The position numbers were made by a program, and so were the translations under genes. Shown piece by piece: positions 39,395 to 50,389 of a DNA stretch of 64,000 bases. The DNA is from Congeria kusceri (Eukaryota; Mollusca; Bivalvia; Myida; Dreissenidae): positions 27,149,927-27,213,926 of the forward strand of contig CM051030.1 of assembly GCA_027627225.1 (NCBI GenBank), read 5' to 3'. The stretch's first letter is position 1. The number at the start of each line of letters is the position of its first letter. Below the pieces are notes generated by a model. It did no database searches, was not told the origin of the DNA, and was given only the letters and a program-made list of their open reading frames with translations.

Positions 39395-39957
39395 TATTGT
39401 AAGGGTCATGAGAACGACAAACTGTTTTTTATTGACCAATAAACAACGATAATGCAAAATTTATTTCGATTCTAACATAATCTGACAATTATGTTTGCAA
39501 TTGTAATGAGAACTATATTTTACTAAGCTGCGCTCAGAATCGGAACTACATGTACGTTTTGCGTTGTTTATCGGATAGTTTCAACAGCGATAATTTTGTC
39601 ATTCCTGTACATAAAATCATCGAGTGTCATATTTGAATTAACCAGAATTTTTTTTTTAAAAACAATCGGCGTTGAAATTGATATTAAGATGTAATTTTGT
39701 TGCCCTGCCCTAAATATAATACAAGAGGACCAAGATGATCAGTTACGTGACTTCTCGGACCCCAGATTTTTCGGTCCCTACTAAGGAGACTTCTCGGACA
39801 CTAGAGAGCTCGGACACCATAAGATTACGTACCCGTCCAAAAAATAATTTGAGATAAACTCAATCATTTTTAATATTTGCACCGTGAATAAACCGATCAT
39901 ATACCGCCCCATGTTTTCATCAGTGATACATGAATAATCTACGCGAGCTCAACAGTA
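39395..39957. other. No gene recognised
   Basis: Includes a short tandem of the motif ttctcggac (39752, 39789). No gene. Confidence 0.4.
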
Positions 39958-40434
39958 CGGTGTTCCGTTAGGGCTACTCGTTGTTTCGCATTTTCAACCG
40001 TTGTTTACAAGCGCGATAACACGATACAATGTAGCGAAATCACGATGCAAAATGCATATGCGCAGACAAATAATTTCGGCGGATGCGAGATCGCGATAAC
40101 AATTTCGCAACCTCGCATCGTGTTTTCGCATTCTCGACGTTTGGATATACAACGGCGAAAACACGATGCGAGCTCGCAATATTAATTTCGCAACCTCGCA
40201 TTGAAAACGCGAGATCGCGATATGAATTTCAAATCCTCGCATCGAAAACGCGAAAACACGATGTGAGGGCGCGAGATTACGATGCGAGATCGCAATATTA
40301 ATTTCGCGATCTCGCATCGTAATTTCGCAATTTTGCATCGTGATTTCTCTACTTTGTATCGTATTATCGCGTTCTCGCGCTTGTAATCCAAAGGTCGAAA
40401 GTTCGAAACCACGAGCAGCCCTAACGGAACACCG
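39958..40434. mobile_element. TA-flanked MITE with CG-rich palindromic subrepeats
   Basis: The left end CGGTGTTCCGTTAGGGCT is inverted at the right (agccctaacggaacaccg). TA lies outside both ends (39956-39957, 40435-40436). The interior consists of head-to-tail and inverted variants of gcgagatcgcgatattaatt / ttcgcgatctcgcatcg and cgaaaacacgatgcg. The several open frames across it only follow the subrepeats. A non-autonomous DNA element. Confidence 0.8.
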
Positions 40435-40860
40435 TACAACATGCACCACAATTGTACATTGTGACCGACTGTGGTCCCCATGAATTGAAGCATTGTAATT
40501 GCTATTTATAGAGCGCGCCGATTATGTAGGCTAAACAAAATAGTTATTTCATTATGTGGTCGAATATAACATTCTGATCATGACATACAATGAGTAAAAT
40601 TGTTCATAATTATGTTCAGTTTTAGAGTGTATGTCGGAGAGATGATTGTAACTTTATTTTAACCGCTTATGTAAAGCATTCAAATTTCCCGCTACATAAT
40701 TATCACAAGAAATCTAGGTCAAAAGTGATCTTAGACAGCTACGCCGAAAATTAAATCACGAAAATCGACACTCTCATTGAGATATACCTTATATACACTG
40801 TGCGAGTATGTTTTGCATATTCGTATACCATGCTTATAAACGTCAAGCCTATTGGGGCGT
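40435..40860. other. No gene recognised
   Basis: AT-rich sequence without gene signals. Confidence 0.4.
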
Positions 40861-40884
40861 GGGGGGGGGGGGGGGGGGGGGGGG
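40861..40884 (+). repeat. G24 homopolymer, possible G-quadruplex
   Basis: Twenty-four consecutive G bases, preceded by ggggcgt and followed by cgggg. It could form a G-quadruplex; exact length may vary or be misassembled. Confidence 0.9.
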
Positions 40885-41239
40885 CGGGGATAAATGCTAT
40901 TTAGAACTAAAAGTCAGTATATTTTACTTTTTTATTTCTACACTCGATTACATATTGTTTTACTTATTCTGATAATTGATATTATGTCTCTTGGAAATAA
41001 AACACAGCGTATCTTTTCACAATGCCAAAAAAGCCCGAATTAATAATGTAGTACATCAAATGAGCAAACCTTTAATCTAAACCTGCATGCTCAACATGTT
41101 TTGTATGAACGTGTAGTTGTTAATGATCATGCATGTTTGTAATTAAATATGTTTCCAGTAACATGGTTAAACAGTTATTTCTTGCACCGTTGAGATCACG
41201 CGTTCGAAAAAGTATAAAGCATTACACGAATCAACTTAC

Positions 41240-41453
41240 CTGGGTGCATATCTAAACAACGGGTCAACGAAGTGTTAAATCTATCATATGAATAAACACA
41301 ATTGGTATCTAAATTTACAACACTTGTATGTATTGACACTGCATAATTATAAAACGAATCATCGTGGTATAAGTATGTCCTTAACAAATCGTTTACAATA
41401 TGTTGCATTGAAAGGTTGTCTCTCGTTATTTCTATAGAACTGTAAAATATCAG
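41240..41453 (-). CDS. Exon-like open segment with consensus splice sites, product unknown
   Basis: On the minus strand a 71-codon open segment lies between a good acceptor (ctgaattgcag, next to 41453) and a consensus donor (CACCCAG then gtaagt, intron from 41239). It leaves phase 1. The peptide contains NDLLRTYLYHDDSFYNYAV and NCVYSYDRFNTSLTRCLDMHP, with two cysteines. I do not recognise the family. It lies downstream, on the same strand, of the exon at 42349-42585, so it would belong to the next gene of a minus-strand tandem series. An alternative acceptor gives an upper edge at 41439. Confidence 0.4.
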
Positions 41454-41564
41454 CTGCAATTCAGTCAGCCAATTTAAATAGCATAATATAATTAAATAAT
41501 TTCAGAAATAAAATTTTCCTCAATAAAAACGTTCACGATGTGTTATTGATATCTTAGATATAGT

Positions 41565-41700
41565 TCTGGCCATGTGTAATATACCAGGTTCGGCACGAAT
41601 AAAATAAAGGCTCGGCAGGTCTTGCCGTTATATTATTGTAAGCCTCACCTGATACATTACACACGACCATGCAGTAACCTGTAATTATCTAGATATCACA
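41565..41700. repeat. Imperfect foldback
   Basis: The arms gatatctta..ccatgtgtaata and tacattacacacg..tctagatatc pair imperfectly around a core ggctcggcaggtcttgccg. The core resembles those of the foldbacks at 30950 and 49036. Confidence 0.5.
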
Positions 41701-42348
41701 CTCATCTAAAATAGTACAGGTACATGTATATGTAATAACGATATCACATTTAATCATACTTTCTTTATCGTGAATATAATAGAAGGAAATGACTCTTTAA
41801 ATGTAAAATGTAAACGTCACGAATGTAAATGACCGGGCATGACTTCTTAGCAGGCTTCATGAGTTATTAATAAAAGTGCAAGCTATCCAAACAACTAATT
41901 AATGTGTGGATTGTCATTGTCTATTAACCGATATCAAATAGTGAATAAAACGCATTTGGATGTACAATTCAGAGCTTAACAATTTAACAAAAATATTGGG
42001 TTTTGTTCTCTGACTTGTTTTGTTTTCCTATTACGCATACTCCTACACCCCTTTAAATTACACGTTTTTGACACTTTGCTCTGCTCGAGTACACTAAAAT
42101 GGCTGGTATAGTAATGTTCATAACGTTGAAAGCCACACAAATCTATTCCTTTTCAATATACTGCTTTCATTCAAGCGATCTTAAGAGTTGGAGTAGTGTG
42201 CGTTTAATATATTTATCTTTGTCTTTAGGTTAAGAACATATGCAAACGCCCCTAAGCCAAATACATTTAAGTATGCAAACTGAAAAATTCTTATAATGAA
42301 AATATACAAACTATGGCCGTAATTCAAACCTAACGCGAAAATCAGTCT

Positions 42349-42585
42349 TTATTTAAAGAAGCCAACCTCGTCTGCACTATGTTTAGCGGTGTGTGCCTTT
42401 GCAAGGGTATAGATCGTGTGTTGAGCGCGTATGACTTGTCTACAGTGGACACGTATATCTACAAGGAAGTCTTCCTCGTCTAAACCTTTAAGATCGTGGG
42501 CCAAGTTATAAGTTTGCTGCAACGTGGAAATTAAGTGTTCATAACGCGACACGCGCAGCAGTGTTGGTAAACTATACCGAATCAT
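42349..42585 (-). CDS. 3'-terminal exon of an unidentified minus-strand gene
   Basis: A 78-codon open frame ends in TAA at 42349-42351, and the stop overlaps an AATAAA polyadenylation hexamer (TTTAAATAAAGAC on the minus strand), as in compact 3' exons. From the ATG at 42585 the peptide begins MIRYSLPTLLRVSRYEHL, followed by the stretches YNLAHDLKGLDEEDFLVDIR and TLAKAHTAKHSADEVGFFK. It is helical-looking, with no signal peptide or known domain. The upstream exon boundary is unclear; the true start may be in another exon. Two degenerate paralogues on the same strand (17225-17330, 26768-26920) keep the EEDFL core, which supports coding origin. Function unknown. Confidence 0.5.
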   Translation of the reverse strand: MIRYSLPTLLRVSRYEHLISTLQQTYNLAHDLKGLDEEDFLVDIRVHCRQVIRAQHTIYTLAKAHTAKHSADEVGFFK

Positions 42586-42589
42586 TTTG

Positions 42590-44520
42590 TAGGACAATTA
42601 AAACAGCATGTGCACACTTAAAAACCTATTCACAATTAAGTTACTGTAAGAGACCTCTCTTCCATAAAGTCTACCACGCCCACGTAAAATTTACATTAAC
42701 CTTCAACATAATTTTATAAATACGGTATACATGAGTAGTACATTGTTAGTAGAGTTAAATAACACGACTGTAAATAAATTAATCATGATTACGTATCGTA
42801 TATAAAAATACCAACTGTTTTAACTTTATTATATATATCTTTATTATATATATCTTTATTAAATATATCGCTGTAAAAGTGTCTCGTAATAGCGAATTCA
42901 GTTCGCATCTACACTTGAAAGGGTAGGTCACTTTAAACAAAATTAATTCCCAAAATTGTCCAAAGTTTATTAGGTACATTGTACACATACATTAAATTAA
43001 TAAATTTCATAGTTTATTAACTTTTTTATTCCTTCGATTCTAATGGAGTACGTTGATACACATTGGAAAATGTGTAATAACTGTGTTTGTAAATAAAGAA
43101 ATTCACCGTATTTAGTTCTCTTCCATTTGCCCAATAGTTTCGTATTGTCGTTTGAAACTTTACTTGTTAAGATACGTAGTGTATGCTATCGATGTTGGCT
43201 CTCTATTAATCTCTGCAGTCCTCAACCTTTAGCCTGTATTTGACGATAATGTATCGTACAATAACATGTATTTTCAGTCGTAATGTACAAGTCGTAATGT
43301 ACAAACAAATCAGGTGCCATCTTATACATTAATCCAGTACTTGAAAGAGGTCAACACATATAACAAAATTTAGTTCCCATTTCCTAATCTATAATGAAAT
43401 CAACATACGTAAACGGCACGACATGACCATAATGTGTTGAGATGCCGTAAAACCCAAATAAACAAACAAGCAAACAAACAAATCATATATTATCTGGTGA
43501 CAATGGAGATAATGTATATCAAAACCTACCATCAGTGGTTAAACAAGGGATACTATAATCGTTCTCCGGATAATCCGTATGCAGTTTCCGAATAGTGTCC
43601 GGATAGCCGAATTAAAAACAACAAATATACAAATATATGTACTTGTAACACAATTAAACCAACTTAACTGCATATGATACCCACTTAAAATCGGGCTTTC
43701 ACCGATATATGGACAACATGTTCAACATGTAACGGTTTAGCAATTATACAAAATTATGTCTGTTAAAATATAATTATCACTGATAAAATAAGAGAAGAGT
43801 TATGAGTTACAGTACTATTATGAACTACAAAGCGCTGCCTGTTCGATAATGAGTGTTTATTAACTAAAAATGTGACAAATGTGTCAAAAGTAATCGTAAT
43901 CTAAACGTGTGTTACATGTATGAAAATGCGGTAATGCTGTAGAATATACGGCTGTATTCGTTGAAATTAATCAACTTACTGCAAAGTCGTATGTAATTCC
44001 TTTTTTCCGAAGCAGGTGATGTTCAAAATTATTATTATTTAATTGAAACTTTGTGTTGTGGTGCTTTTGTTTGTAATACAGAATACACAAGTAATACGAC
44101 AAAAACACACAATTTTAGAGTTATATGATATGTGTGACACTTCTAACGAAACTAACATGCACACAAATTAGATTCAACAACATGACCCTTATAGGAACAA
44201 AGCTGTCATACGTAAGAAATAACTTTCGAGAATTAATCTTACTGTTATTAGTTGTTGGCGCGAAAGTGTTACCACACCCCGCATCCTGTGGCAGCACCCC
44301 TTCTTAATTAGTTAAAAAAAAACACCACATGCCTGTGGGAATGAATTTGCCATTCATTAATAAGATAACATTATTTATGACATATCCGTCATATTTTTAG
44401 TATTTTCAAAATTTCATTACATATAATTATTGTGGTTTGTTTGATGATATCGTAAAGGAAGAATGCTAAATTTGTATCCAGACGCCGACTTAGCAAATGC
44501 ATATTCATTGACATCTTCAG
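42590..44520 (-). other. Interval inside the paralogous unit, no exon recognised
   Basis: The sequence aligns in blocks to 26930-28240, but no convincing exon is seen. A retroposon-like tail, gagatgccgtaaaaccc followed by (AAAC)n, lies at about 43438-43486. Confidence 0.45.
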
Positions 44521-44526
44521 AAAAAA

Positions 44527-44806
44527 CTAGAAATACGAACACAATTGATCCAATTGTTTTGTAGTTGTATATTTTGTTCTCAATCTATTTGAATCAAATT
44601 GATACAAGCTGGTAATTTTCAAACATTTGGACAATGTATATTTCTGTACCAATGCCGTCAGCACTTTATTAGCAATCGCAGTGAAGAGATAGAGGTTTAA
44701 TATGAACAGTTGATCCTTATCCAGTTGGAACATCCTGACATCAACACAAAACAAACTTCGATGTGGACGGAGTACGTGTAAAACAACAAACACAGTTAAG
44801 GGAACT
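44527..44806 (-). CDS. Exon-like piece conserved between duplicates (copy 3)
   Basis: An open minus-strand frame whose central part LYLFTAIANKVLTALVQKY is conserved in frame with 28340-28528. The extended frame to 44850 begins MNLFTWCKNVYKYSIVPL and is hydrophobic. No domain or splice donor is clear. It may be an exon of the gene ending at 42349, or simply residual similarity of the duplicated DNA. Confidence 0.3.
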
Positions 44807-44939
44807 ATGCTGTATTTATACACATTCTTACACCAAGTAAAAAGGTTCATCGTTACGCTGTGAACAAAATTTTCTCGTTAATTAAATTGTACAATATAAA
44901 AATATGTAATACCTGTCATATCCAGGATGTACACAACAA

Positions 44940-45450
44940 CGTCAATTAAGTCAGAAGAGTTAAGAAAGCATGTGTTACATGATATGCATGCAAAACGACA
45001 CGAGTTAAGAAAACATGTGTTATTTTATTTGTATGCAATATGAAAAGAGTTATGAAGACATATGTTATATGTTAAGGTCTCCACCAATACAAACAGTTAA
45101 TTTGTATGCAAAATGAAAAAAGTTAAAAAGACATGTGTTATATTACATTTTTAGATCTCCACTAGTACAGTCATTATACACAATTTATATGTATGCAAAA
45201 TGGCAAGAGTTAATAAAACATGTGTTGTATTACATTTAGGTCTCCATCAGTCAATATACATACGTAACATAGTTGATATGTATTATGCAAAATTGCAAAA
45301 TGACCAGTTAAGAAAACATGCAATATACACTATTTTAACGTATGCAGAATGACAAGAGTTCAGAAAACATGTGATAAATGTCTTCCACAGCAACATAATA
45401 CTAACAGCAGATCTATATGTTATGTGAAATTACAAGAGTTAATAAAATGT
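44940..45450. repeat. Degenerate tandem repeat, unit about 70-110 bp
   Basis: Five to six units carry tatgcaaaatg(a/g)caagagtta, a(g)aaaacatgtgttatatta, and in most copies catttaggtctccaccag. Non-coding; it separates the minus-strand paralogous unit from the recombinase gene. Confidence 0.7.
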
Positions 45451-45845
45451 GTTTAAATAACCTTAATGAAGCGTGAAACTACAGTAATGTGGGCTTTTAT
45501 CCTATTACTACATACGAATAGATCGAATAACAACCCATCGTATAAACTTTAGCTTTATATAGATAGTATATGCCTATTTTTAGATCATGTTAGTGATCGC
45601 TATTTATAGATCGGAACTACTTTTTTGACCCTCACTGCAATAAATATTTTGAACAGTTTGATAGGCTAATAATAATTACAAATAAAATTTGTGTGTAAAA
45701 TGTTTGCAATAAATATTTTAAATATATGTAAAAATAAAATGTAAAAACAAGCATGTGTTGTATTTTATTGATTTTATTTACATTAATTATTATGTGTATT
45801 ATTCTGCACAAAATTGCTGTCTGCTTCAGTCACTCAAAGATCAAA

Positions 45846-48676
45846 ATGTCTGACTACATTGACTTTCCAAATTTTAATTTAATACTAGAAGATGAAGAAT
45901 TTGAAGAAGTCTCTAAAACTACTGTTAAAACACAAAAAGTTGTTGAAATCTCCTATGAAGAATTTCAGGACAAGTTTGGGTTTGATGCAAGAATGCTGTT
46001 TGACTTTGATACTGAATTAGAGAATCCCATCAATCCTGAATCTGAGAACATTCCCCCAAATGAAAATAATAATCCTGTAACACTTAATAATAAATATTGC
46101 AAAACCAATGAATTTAAGGATATAAACACAGAACAAGTCAACAAATTCATAGCTGAACAGGAAAACAAAAACACTGCCAAGAAAACACTGGCTGACATCA
46201 ATAAATTCCGCAGGTTTCTGGCTAAAGAAGGCGAGAGTAAACACATCCATGAAATTGAGGTCAATCAGTTAGATCACCATGTGGCCAGATTCCTTCTGTC
46301 TCTAACAAAACCAGACGGTTCTGACTATGAACCGAGTTCGTTGAGAGGATTCCTGAGCAGCCTAGACAGGTACTTCCGGCGTCACCGCTACCCGCACAAC
46401 ATCATGTCGGCCTCAGGAACAGAGTTTTCACTCACACGGGAAACCTTCAATGCGAAAAAGAAAAGTTTAAAGAAACAGGTAATCACTGTTTCTATATCCT
46501 CTAATCCAAATTTAGCCCATATATATATTTAAAATTGTTGGTTTTTTTTAAAATTAAAGCAACACAAAAGTTATTTGACAACAAAGTTTTAGACAACACA
46601 TTACTGTAATATAATTGTTCTGAAGCTAGCAATTGAGATTTGATTTTAAAATGCAATCAATTACATTGCGTCAAAAAATATGTAGATCTACTGCAGAAAT
46701 AAATCTCGACACAACCGGTTAACATTTTTTTGGTTAAGTGTATTAGCAATCAAGCATAACCAATCAACAGATTATAATCCTTTGACATTAGCAGTTGTCT
46801 GGGACAAACAAAATATTGCTTTGGTCAATCAGTTGTCTGGGACAAACAAAATATTGCTTTGGTTAATCAGTTTTAGCCAATTTATTTGTCATAACAATAC
46901 TGGCACTAATGTCTGGTTTAAAGTACTTAAGTTAAGAAGCTGTGCATACCTTGTCACCGACAATTTTGTCATTGAACGTTCTGTACTCAGGGCAAAGGTA
47001 ACCGCCCACATGAAGCAGACCCACTCACAGATGAAGATATCGACCAGATGTGGGAATCCTCAGTTCTTGGTCCCCACACGCCAACTTCCCTGTTAAATAC
47101 AATGTGGCTAAATAACAGCCTCCACTTCGGTTTACGGGGAACAAATGAACAGCATAATTTGAGGTGGATCATTCAGCATAATTGTTATTTTTAACATTTT
47201 AAAGGGACTTGTTCACAGTTTGGCAAAATGACAATTTTCAAAAAAATTGTCATAGATTCAAAAAAGAATGTATGCATTATATTCACACAAGCAAAATAAC
47301 ACTCCTGACTAAGAAAAATGTTAAAAAGATATGTTCGTTTATTTATAATCATCAATCGAAATTGGAAAAATAATAAAGCGTTTGTAACGCTTTTCATAGA
47401 TAATTTAGCAAAAACGTGTATTACCGACATAGCGTTTAAACTGCCATCCAAATTCATAAGCCTGCGTGGTGTAGTGGTAGCGCGTTAGCTTTTGCTTCTA
47501 GGGGTCCCGGGTTCGAACCCCAGGGCAGGCAAATTTTTTTTATATATCTTTTTCCTTGTTATCATAATTATTTAAAACTATTCCAGATATGACAGTTTTG
47601 TAAGTAAATTCATTTAATGACATTTTTCAAAAATACGAAAATCTGTGAACAAGTCCCTTTAATTAAAAAACAGACTGTACAAATTTGTTTTTTGACATCA
47701 AATCTTGAAAACAAAAAGCTGACATTTCCTCTTGTATTTAAATGTAAATGAAATTAATATTCCTGCAAATTAATAAATACTCATGATATTTATAAGAATT
47801 TCAGAAGGCAAAATAATTGCAGAAACAGTATAAAAAATAAAAATTGAGTACCTTTTCTGTAGATGGGGTGACGTAAAGCTAAGGAAGACTGCCCAGGGTG
47901 AGGAATTCTTAGAGTTTCATGAGCGCCAGACGAAAACCCGCACCGGGGAGAATCTAGGGGACTTTAGGAAAGTCAATCCTAAGATGTTTGGGGTCAATTC
48001 TGATCGTGACCCCATAACACTTTACAAGATGTATGCTGCCAAGCGACCAGTAGGGTATTCGAATGATGAAGATCCTTTCTATTTGGCACCGCGCACCAGG
48101 GAAGGTTGTACTGGCCAGTGGTACATGCGACAGCGTCTCGGGGAGGTCAAACTCGGGAAGATGATCAAGACCATGGCGGTTGCAGCCAATCTTCCAGAGG
48201 GAACACGCTACACGAACCACTCCTCACGGAAACATCTCGTCCAGAAACTGCGTGGCCAAGATATCCCTCCAACGGAAATTATGGCAATAACTGGCCATAA
48301 AAATGTCCAATCCATTTTGAATTATTCTTCTGTTACAGAAAAACAACTTCAAAAATGTTCCACCATATTGTCAACGTCCATGAATGTCCGATCAAAATCA
48401 GATCACAGCTTCAAAACTACAAACACAACGACATGCACAGAAACACCAACCTCGCAAGCAAACCATGTCACAAGTAGACTCACAAATCCTCAACAAAACT
48501 TGGCTTTTGCAGATTTCGCACTCCCCACCCACTCCACGTCGAATGTAAACACTGATTTCAATGAATCCATTCCGAGACAAATCACATCACAGTTTTATGG
48601 AGCAACTTTAAACATCCAAAACTTCAATTTCATAAGCTCCTCAAGCACAGGATCACTTGCAGATCTTAAAAAATGA
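45846..48676 (+). CDS. Tyrosine recombinase-like protein, DUF3504/KIAA1958/Crypton type (3 exons)
   Basis: Exons 45846-46478, 46991-47163 and 47863-48676 have GT-AG introns and join in frame to 539 codons. The ATG at 45846 (MSDYIDFPNFNL) is preferred to the in-frame 45753 ATG, which adds an unlikely hydrophobic leader. Residues about 75-115 are acidic/Asn-rich. Residues about 120-210 (EQENKNTAKKTLADINKFRR, YEPSSLRGFLSSLDRYFRR) match the SAM-like/core-binding half of DUF3504 proteins. The catalytic half has R260 (LHFGLRG), H388xxR391 (NHSSRKH), H414 (TGHKNV) and Y423 (ILNYSS), so the tyrosine-recombinase residues look intact. A Ser/Thr/Asn-rich tail of about 115 aa follows. Related proteins derive from Crypton DNA transposons (family knowledge). 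Whether this copy is a mobile Crypton or a host gene cannot be told. AATAAA hexamers lie at 48827 and 48862. Confidence 0.85.
47203..47658 (+). mobile_element. TTAA-flanked TIR element with tRNA-like module (copy D), in intron 2
   Basis: The left end AGGGACTTGTTCACAG is preceded by TTAA (47199-47202). The right end is its exact inverse CTGTGAACAAGTCCCT, followed by TTAA (47659-47662). The 456-bp interior has the aataaagcgtttgtaacgct block, a tRNA-like unit and a T-rich tract. This is the cleanest copy of the family. It occupies about two thirds of the 699-bp second intron of the recombinase gene, in the sense orientation. Confidence 0.85.
47460..47531 (+). ncRNA. tRNA-like module in element D
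   Basis: The acceptor strands GCCTGC and GCAGGC pair. A D-arm-like GTGGTGTAGTGGTAGC and a strong B box GGGTTCGAACCCC are present, followed by a T-run. The anticodon arm is poor (nine-base loop; if read, TTG), so it is tRNA-derived and not a confident functional tRNA. Box A and B suggest pol III competence. Confidence 0.6.
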
Positions 48677-49035
48677 TTTTGTTCTCTGGTCGACCACATG
48701 TTGTGAAATTGAAAACTGACGCTTTGACTGGTGTGATCACGAGTGACACACATTGAAAAATATTGTTATTGAATGATTTATCGTTTTTGATTGAAACTAT
48801 ATTTTCATAGTTGAAACACTGACCTAAATAAAAAAAACTTGTTCAAAAGGTTGTTTGATCAATAAAATCTTGGATTATCCGTGGTCTATTTTCTACAGTG
48901 CCCGCGGAATGATACACTTGGGTTTTTCCAAATATCTAAACGCAGGATGTCAACTACGGAAGAGCAAAATAGTCAACAATCTATGAATTTTTTGAAAAAA
49001 TAAAACAATAAAAATCGCACAAAAATAGGATAAAT
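48677..49035 (+). other. 3' UTR of the recombinase gene and intergenic DNA
   Basis: Contains AATAAA hexamers near 48827 and 48862. No other gene. Confidence 0.4.
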
Positions 49036-49178
49036 AGAATATTATGTGGGTTTAGGATAAAGATCAAGTTTATCATGCTCGGCTCGAAACATGGTAGCGC
49101 TCGGCAAGCCTCGCGCTACCATGTTTCTCAGCCTCGCATGATAAACTTGATCTTTATCCTAAACCCACATAATATTCT
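49036..49178. repeat. Long near-perfect palindrome (foldback element)
   Basis: The 43-base arms 49036-49078 and 49136-49178 are exact reverse complements. A second inner pair (49087-49100 with 49113-49126, aaacatggtagcgc) surrounds the core gctcggcaagcctcgc. Transcripts would form a hairpin of about 140 nt. It is probably a foldback/MITE-type element. Confidence 0.85.
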
Positions 49179-49910
49179 CTATAAATCCATGTATATCTTC
49201 ACCAGTTAATAAACAGTTCCCATTCATATTTACGCCAAATGACAACAGACATATATCAAGAAGATTCAATCAATATTTGTTTAACTGAATTCCACTCTTC
49301 CGTAAGTTCAGACTTATGTATTTTGAACGTGTTATCAAATCCCATACCCATAAACATAAACACGTATAATCGCTGAGTACGGCATTTCGCAAATGTCTTG
49401 CTATTGTATCCATCCACGAATCTTGAATTAGTTTTTATCTCAAAACAGACGGTAAACACTCGGGTAACGACTCAAAAACACTGTAAAAGCTGGTTTCGAT
49501 TTCGATTTTTGTTTACACAGAATGCTTTTCGGGTATCTATTATTATTATTAATAGATCTACTTGTCCGAGAACGATTTGTGGTAGCTCTGTCATCTCCCA
49601 TGCTAGCTCTTGGGAAATAACGTCTTCGGCCTATTGTTGTAGCTGTTATGTGAAGTTATTGACATTTCGGAACGTTATGCGGTGACTGTATTCGACAGAT
49701 TTTCCAGAATGATAAAAGTGGTATTGATTGTGATGTTACTGTGGATCAAGGAATATTGTAAGTATCCTTATATTATTATTCAAACTCCTCACAGCGATCT
49801 GCCCTAGCAATATTGGCAAAGTACGTAAATCCGGACAGTACCTAAATCCGGTCATCAGAAAAAATGTGTTTGTATGATCAAGACCAATAATTATATGATG
49901 TTGATTGATG
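49179..49910. other. No gene recognised
   Basis: Short open frames on both strands without recognisable domains or splice context. Confidence 0.4.
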
Positions 49911-50147
49911 CATACGCGTGTCGTTGAAAAACCAGGCTTAATGCATGTGCATAAAGTGTCCTGGGTTAGCCTGTGCAGTCTGCACAGGCTTATCCAGGAT
50001 GACACTTTCGGCCTACAGTGGATTTATGTTAAGAATATACTTCCTTGAAACAGAAAATACCATTAAAGCGGAAAGTGATGTCCTGGACTAATCCGAGCCG
50101 ACACTTTACACACATGCATTAAGCCCGGTTTTCCCACGACACACCTC
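49911..50147. mobile_element. MITE, palindromic family copy 2
   Basis: It matches 5304-5532 over its whole length: gcgtgtcgttgaaaaacc..gcttaatgcatgtgc at the left, inverted at the right as gcattaagcccggttttccc..gacacacctc, with an internal gcctgtgcagtctgcacaggc palindrome and the shared phrase ctacagtggatttat. Confidence 0.75.
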
Positions 50148-50389
50148 AAATATTTAATACACGGCATTAAATGCCCTATTTCATAAATGGTGTGTGCACC
50201 AACGGGTCAGTAAAATCTATTTTACTAAAGCCAACCATTCATCCATTGAGAACGCGTGAAATTTCCAATATGCGAATGAACGTATATCGCTAGATGTTTA
50301 TCATGCCAATCAAATTTTAATAGTAAAGCTGCAAGTAATTTGCAGCACATTTAGTTGGGTATGCACTTGTTATGAGCGTGATCTATTAC

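Noticed and set aside
39994..40493. Open frames of 151, 103 and 72 codons
   Set aside because: All lie in the subrepeats of the CG-rich MITE and have repetitive, frame-independent composition.
47191..47457. Minus-strand 88-codon open frame
   Set aside because: It lies within the TIR/tRNA element in the recombinase intron and is not conserved in copy A.
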